This document shows positions 5,600 through 6,344 of a stretch of DNA of 6,344 bases, one piece after another. Numbering within the stretch: the stretch's first letter is position 1; every line of letters starts with the position of its first letter. The translations under genes were made by a program, and so were the position numbers. Below the pieces are notes generated by a model. It made no database searches, was not told the origin of the DNA, and worked only from the letters and a program-made list of their open reading frames with translations. This DNA comes from Chthoniobacterales bacterium (lineage in GTDB: Bacteria > Verrucomicrobiota > Verrucomicrobiia > Chthoniobacterales > UBA10450): positions 1-6,344 of the forward strand of contig JACCZO010000187.1 of the NCBI GenBank assembly GCA_013695925.1. Reading direction: 5' to 3'.

Positions 5600-6344
5600 T
5601 CAGACGGCGGATGCGATCTTGGTCATCAAAAATCGGCCGGCCCCAACGGTGGACTTATAGAAGCTCTCGATAGTAGTCGGTTTCGATACACTCCGCAGTT
5701 CAGCGAGTCCTTCCGTAACTTCGCTTTGCTTCTTTGCCAGGCTGGCTTCAAACAAGCCCTTCCCAAACTCGTAAAGCTCCAAGTCAAGCCGGTTATGCTC
5801 CTTGATCATATCGACTGCACTCGGCTCGATCTTTGGGCGCGTCTTGGACACTTTGCGGTTCTCATAGAATGGAATCTGCCAGTCGAACGTCTTCGCAATC
5901 AACACGAGACTTTCCTCAAAACGCTCGCTTAGCCCGACGATACTGAACGATTTGACGAGGTTCTCCTTGGCGATCTCAAGCGTGCTCTCCTCGCACTTCC
6001 CGTTGCTCTTGATCCCGGCGATGAGACTGCATTGCAGGTTCTGGCGCTGCGGAGTTAACCGAATAAAATCTTCCACCCCGACCCTTTCACTTTTCACTTT
6101 TCGGTGCATGGGGTGAAGTGGCCTGCGCTGAAGGAAATAATAAGCGGACAAGAAGCGAGCGACCGGCTCGCGCAGCATCGTGATGTAGGTCGCGCCCTGC
6201 GGCAGGTATTCGTGGACCCCGTAATAGAAATGCCCGCGCACCATCCGCAAACGGCGGCGCCTCGCTTCCGGCAACTGCTTCAGCCGCTCAGGCGTCGCCC
6301 GGATCCGATACGGATCCATCGTGAAAATCGAGAGCGGATTATAC
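5600..6344 (-). CDS. Sulfotransferase family 2 protein, copy 2 (N-terminus beyond the right edge)
   Basis: The frame is open to the window edge, so this is a 5'-truncated gene of at least 247 residues. The ATG at 6319 is internal: the in-frame upstream codons YNPLSIFT align with YPLKEMYS of the neighbouring paralogue, and the PAPS 5'-phosphosulfate loop (LPKTAGT in the paralogue) must lie outside the window. Counting from that internal Met, RGHFYYGVHEYLP (28-40) holds His30, the likely catalytic region, and YITMLREPVARFLSAYYF (45-62) is the 3'-phosphate site with Arg50, Arg55 and Ser58. Later parts also match copy 1: FSIVGLSERFEESL, then a C-terminal LDLELYEFGKGLFEASL helix. The protein ends in KIASAV, as copy 1 ends in VYSAV. 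It leads the three-gene operon seen here, although genes further upstream may belong to it. Divergence from copy 1 is large enough to suggest a different acceptor. Confidence 0.9.
   Translation of the reverse strand, partial: YNPLSIFTMDPYRIRATPERLKQLPEARRRRLRMVRGHFYYGVHEYLPQGATYITMLREPVARFLSAYYFLQRRPLHPMHRKVKSERVGVEDFIRLTPQRQNLQCSLIAGIKSNGKCEESTLEIAKENLVKSFSIVGLSERFEESLVLIAKTFDWQIPFYENRKVSKTRPKIEPSAVDMIKEHNRLDLELYEFGKGLFEASLAKKQSEVTEGLAELRSVSKPTTIESFYKSTVGAGRFLMTKIASAV

Noticed and set aside
5288..5932. 214-codon plus-strand open frame
   Set aside because: It spans the junction of two well-supported minus-strand genes and its translation is low-complexity Ala/Arg/Ser with no motif.
5600..6319. 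ATG 6319 as the true start of the right-edge sulfotransferase
   Set aside because: The frame stays open to the window edge and the upstream residues align with the paralogue; starting here would remove the essential PAPS 5'-phosphosulfate loop.

Overview
This is a GC-rich bacterial chromosomal window. Every gene I can support lies on the minus strand, so transcription runs from high to low coordinates. Seven coding regions fill almost all of it, and both end genes are cut by the window edges. I see no RNA genes, CRISPR arrays, insertion sequences or integrase/transposase genes. The organism cannot be fixed from this sequence. High GC, a strong Shine-Dalgarno on one gene only, and a family-2 sulfotransferase next to an AlkP-superfamily hydrolase would suit a soil or environmental bacterium, for example Verrucomicrobiota, but that is a low-confidence guess.

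Right block (about 6344 to 3578): three tightly packed genes. They are a family-2 sulfotransferase (cut at its N-terminus by the window edge), a secreted protein that looks like a TIM-barrel glycoside hydrolase, and a second full-length paralogous sulfotransferase. The first gap is 16 bp and the second junction is a 4-bp ATGA overlap, so this is almost certainly one operon. The likely theme is PAPS-dependent sulfation of a carbohydrate, plus a secreted carbohydrate-active protein.

Middle block (3577 to 1529): a 277-bp spacer with a possible promoter, then a 538-residue AlkP-superfamily phosphodiesterase/phosphomutase-type protein with all expected metal ligands and a Thr nucleophile. It is followed by a 155-bp spacer holding a weak stem-loop and a good sigma70-like promoter overlapped by inverted repeats.

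Left block (1528 to 1): two tandem, clearly homologous small beta-rich proteins (motifs GKTGL, AAYIREG, EVD..LPG.YQFG.PDEML, HLVAYDPQDAER). They resemble, from memory, a domain common in phage tail or baseplate proteins, but no other phage gene is present. An overlapping gene of uncertain family runs off the left edge. These three genes are probably cotranscribed from the promoter near 1576-1605.

The most interesting candidates are the sulfotransferase / secreted barrel / sulfotransferase operon and the tandem phage-like domain pair with its own apparently regulated promoter.
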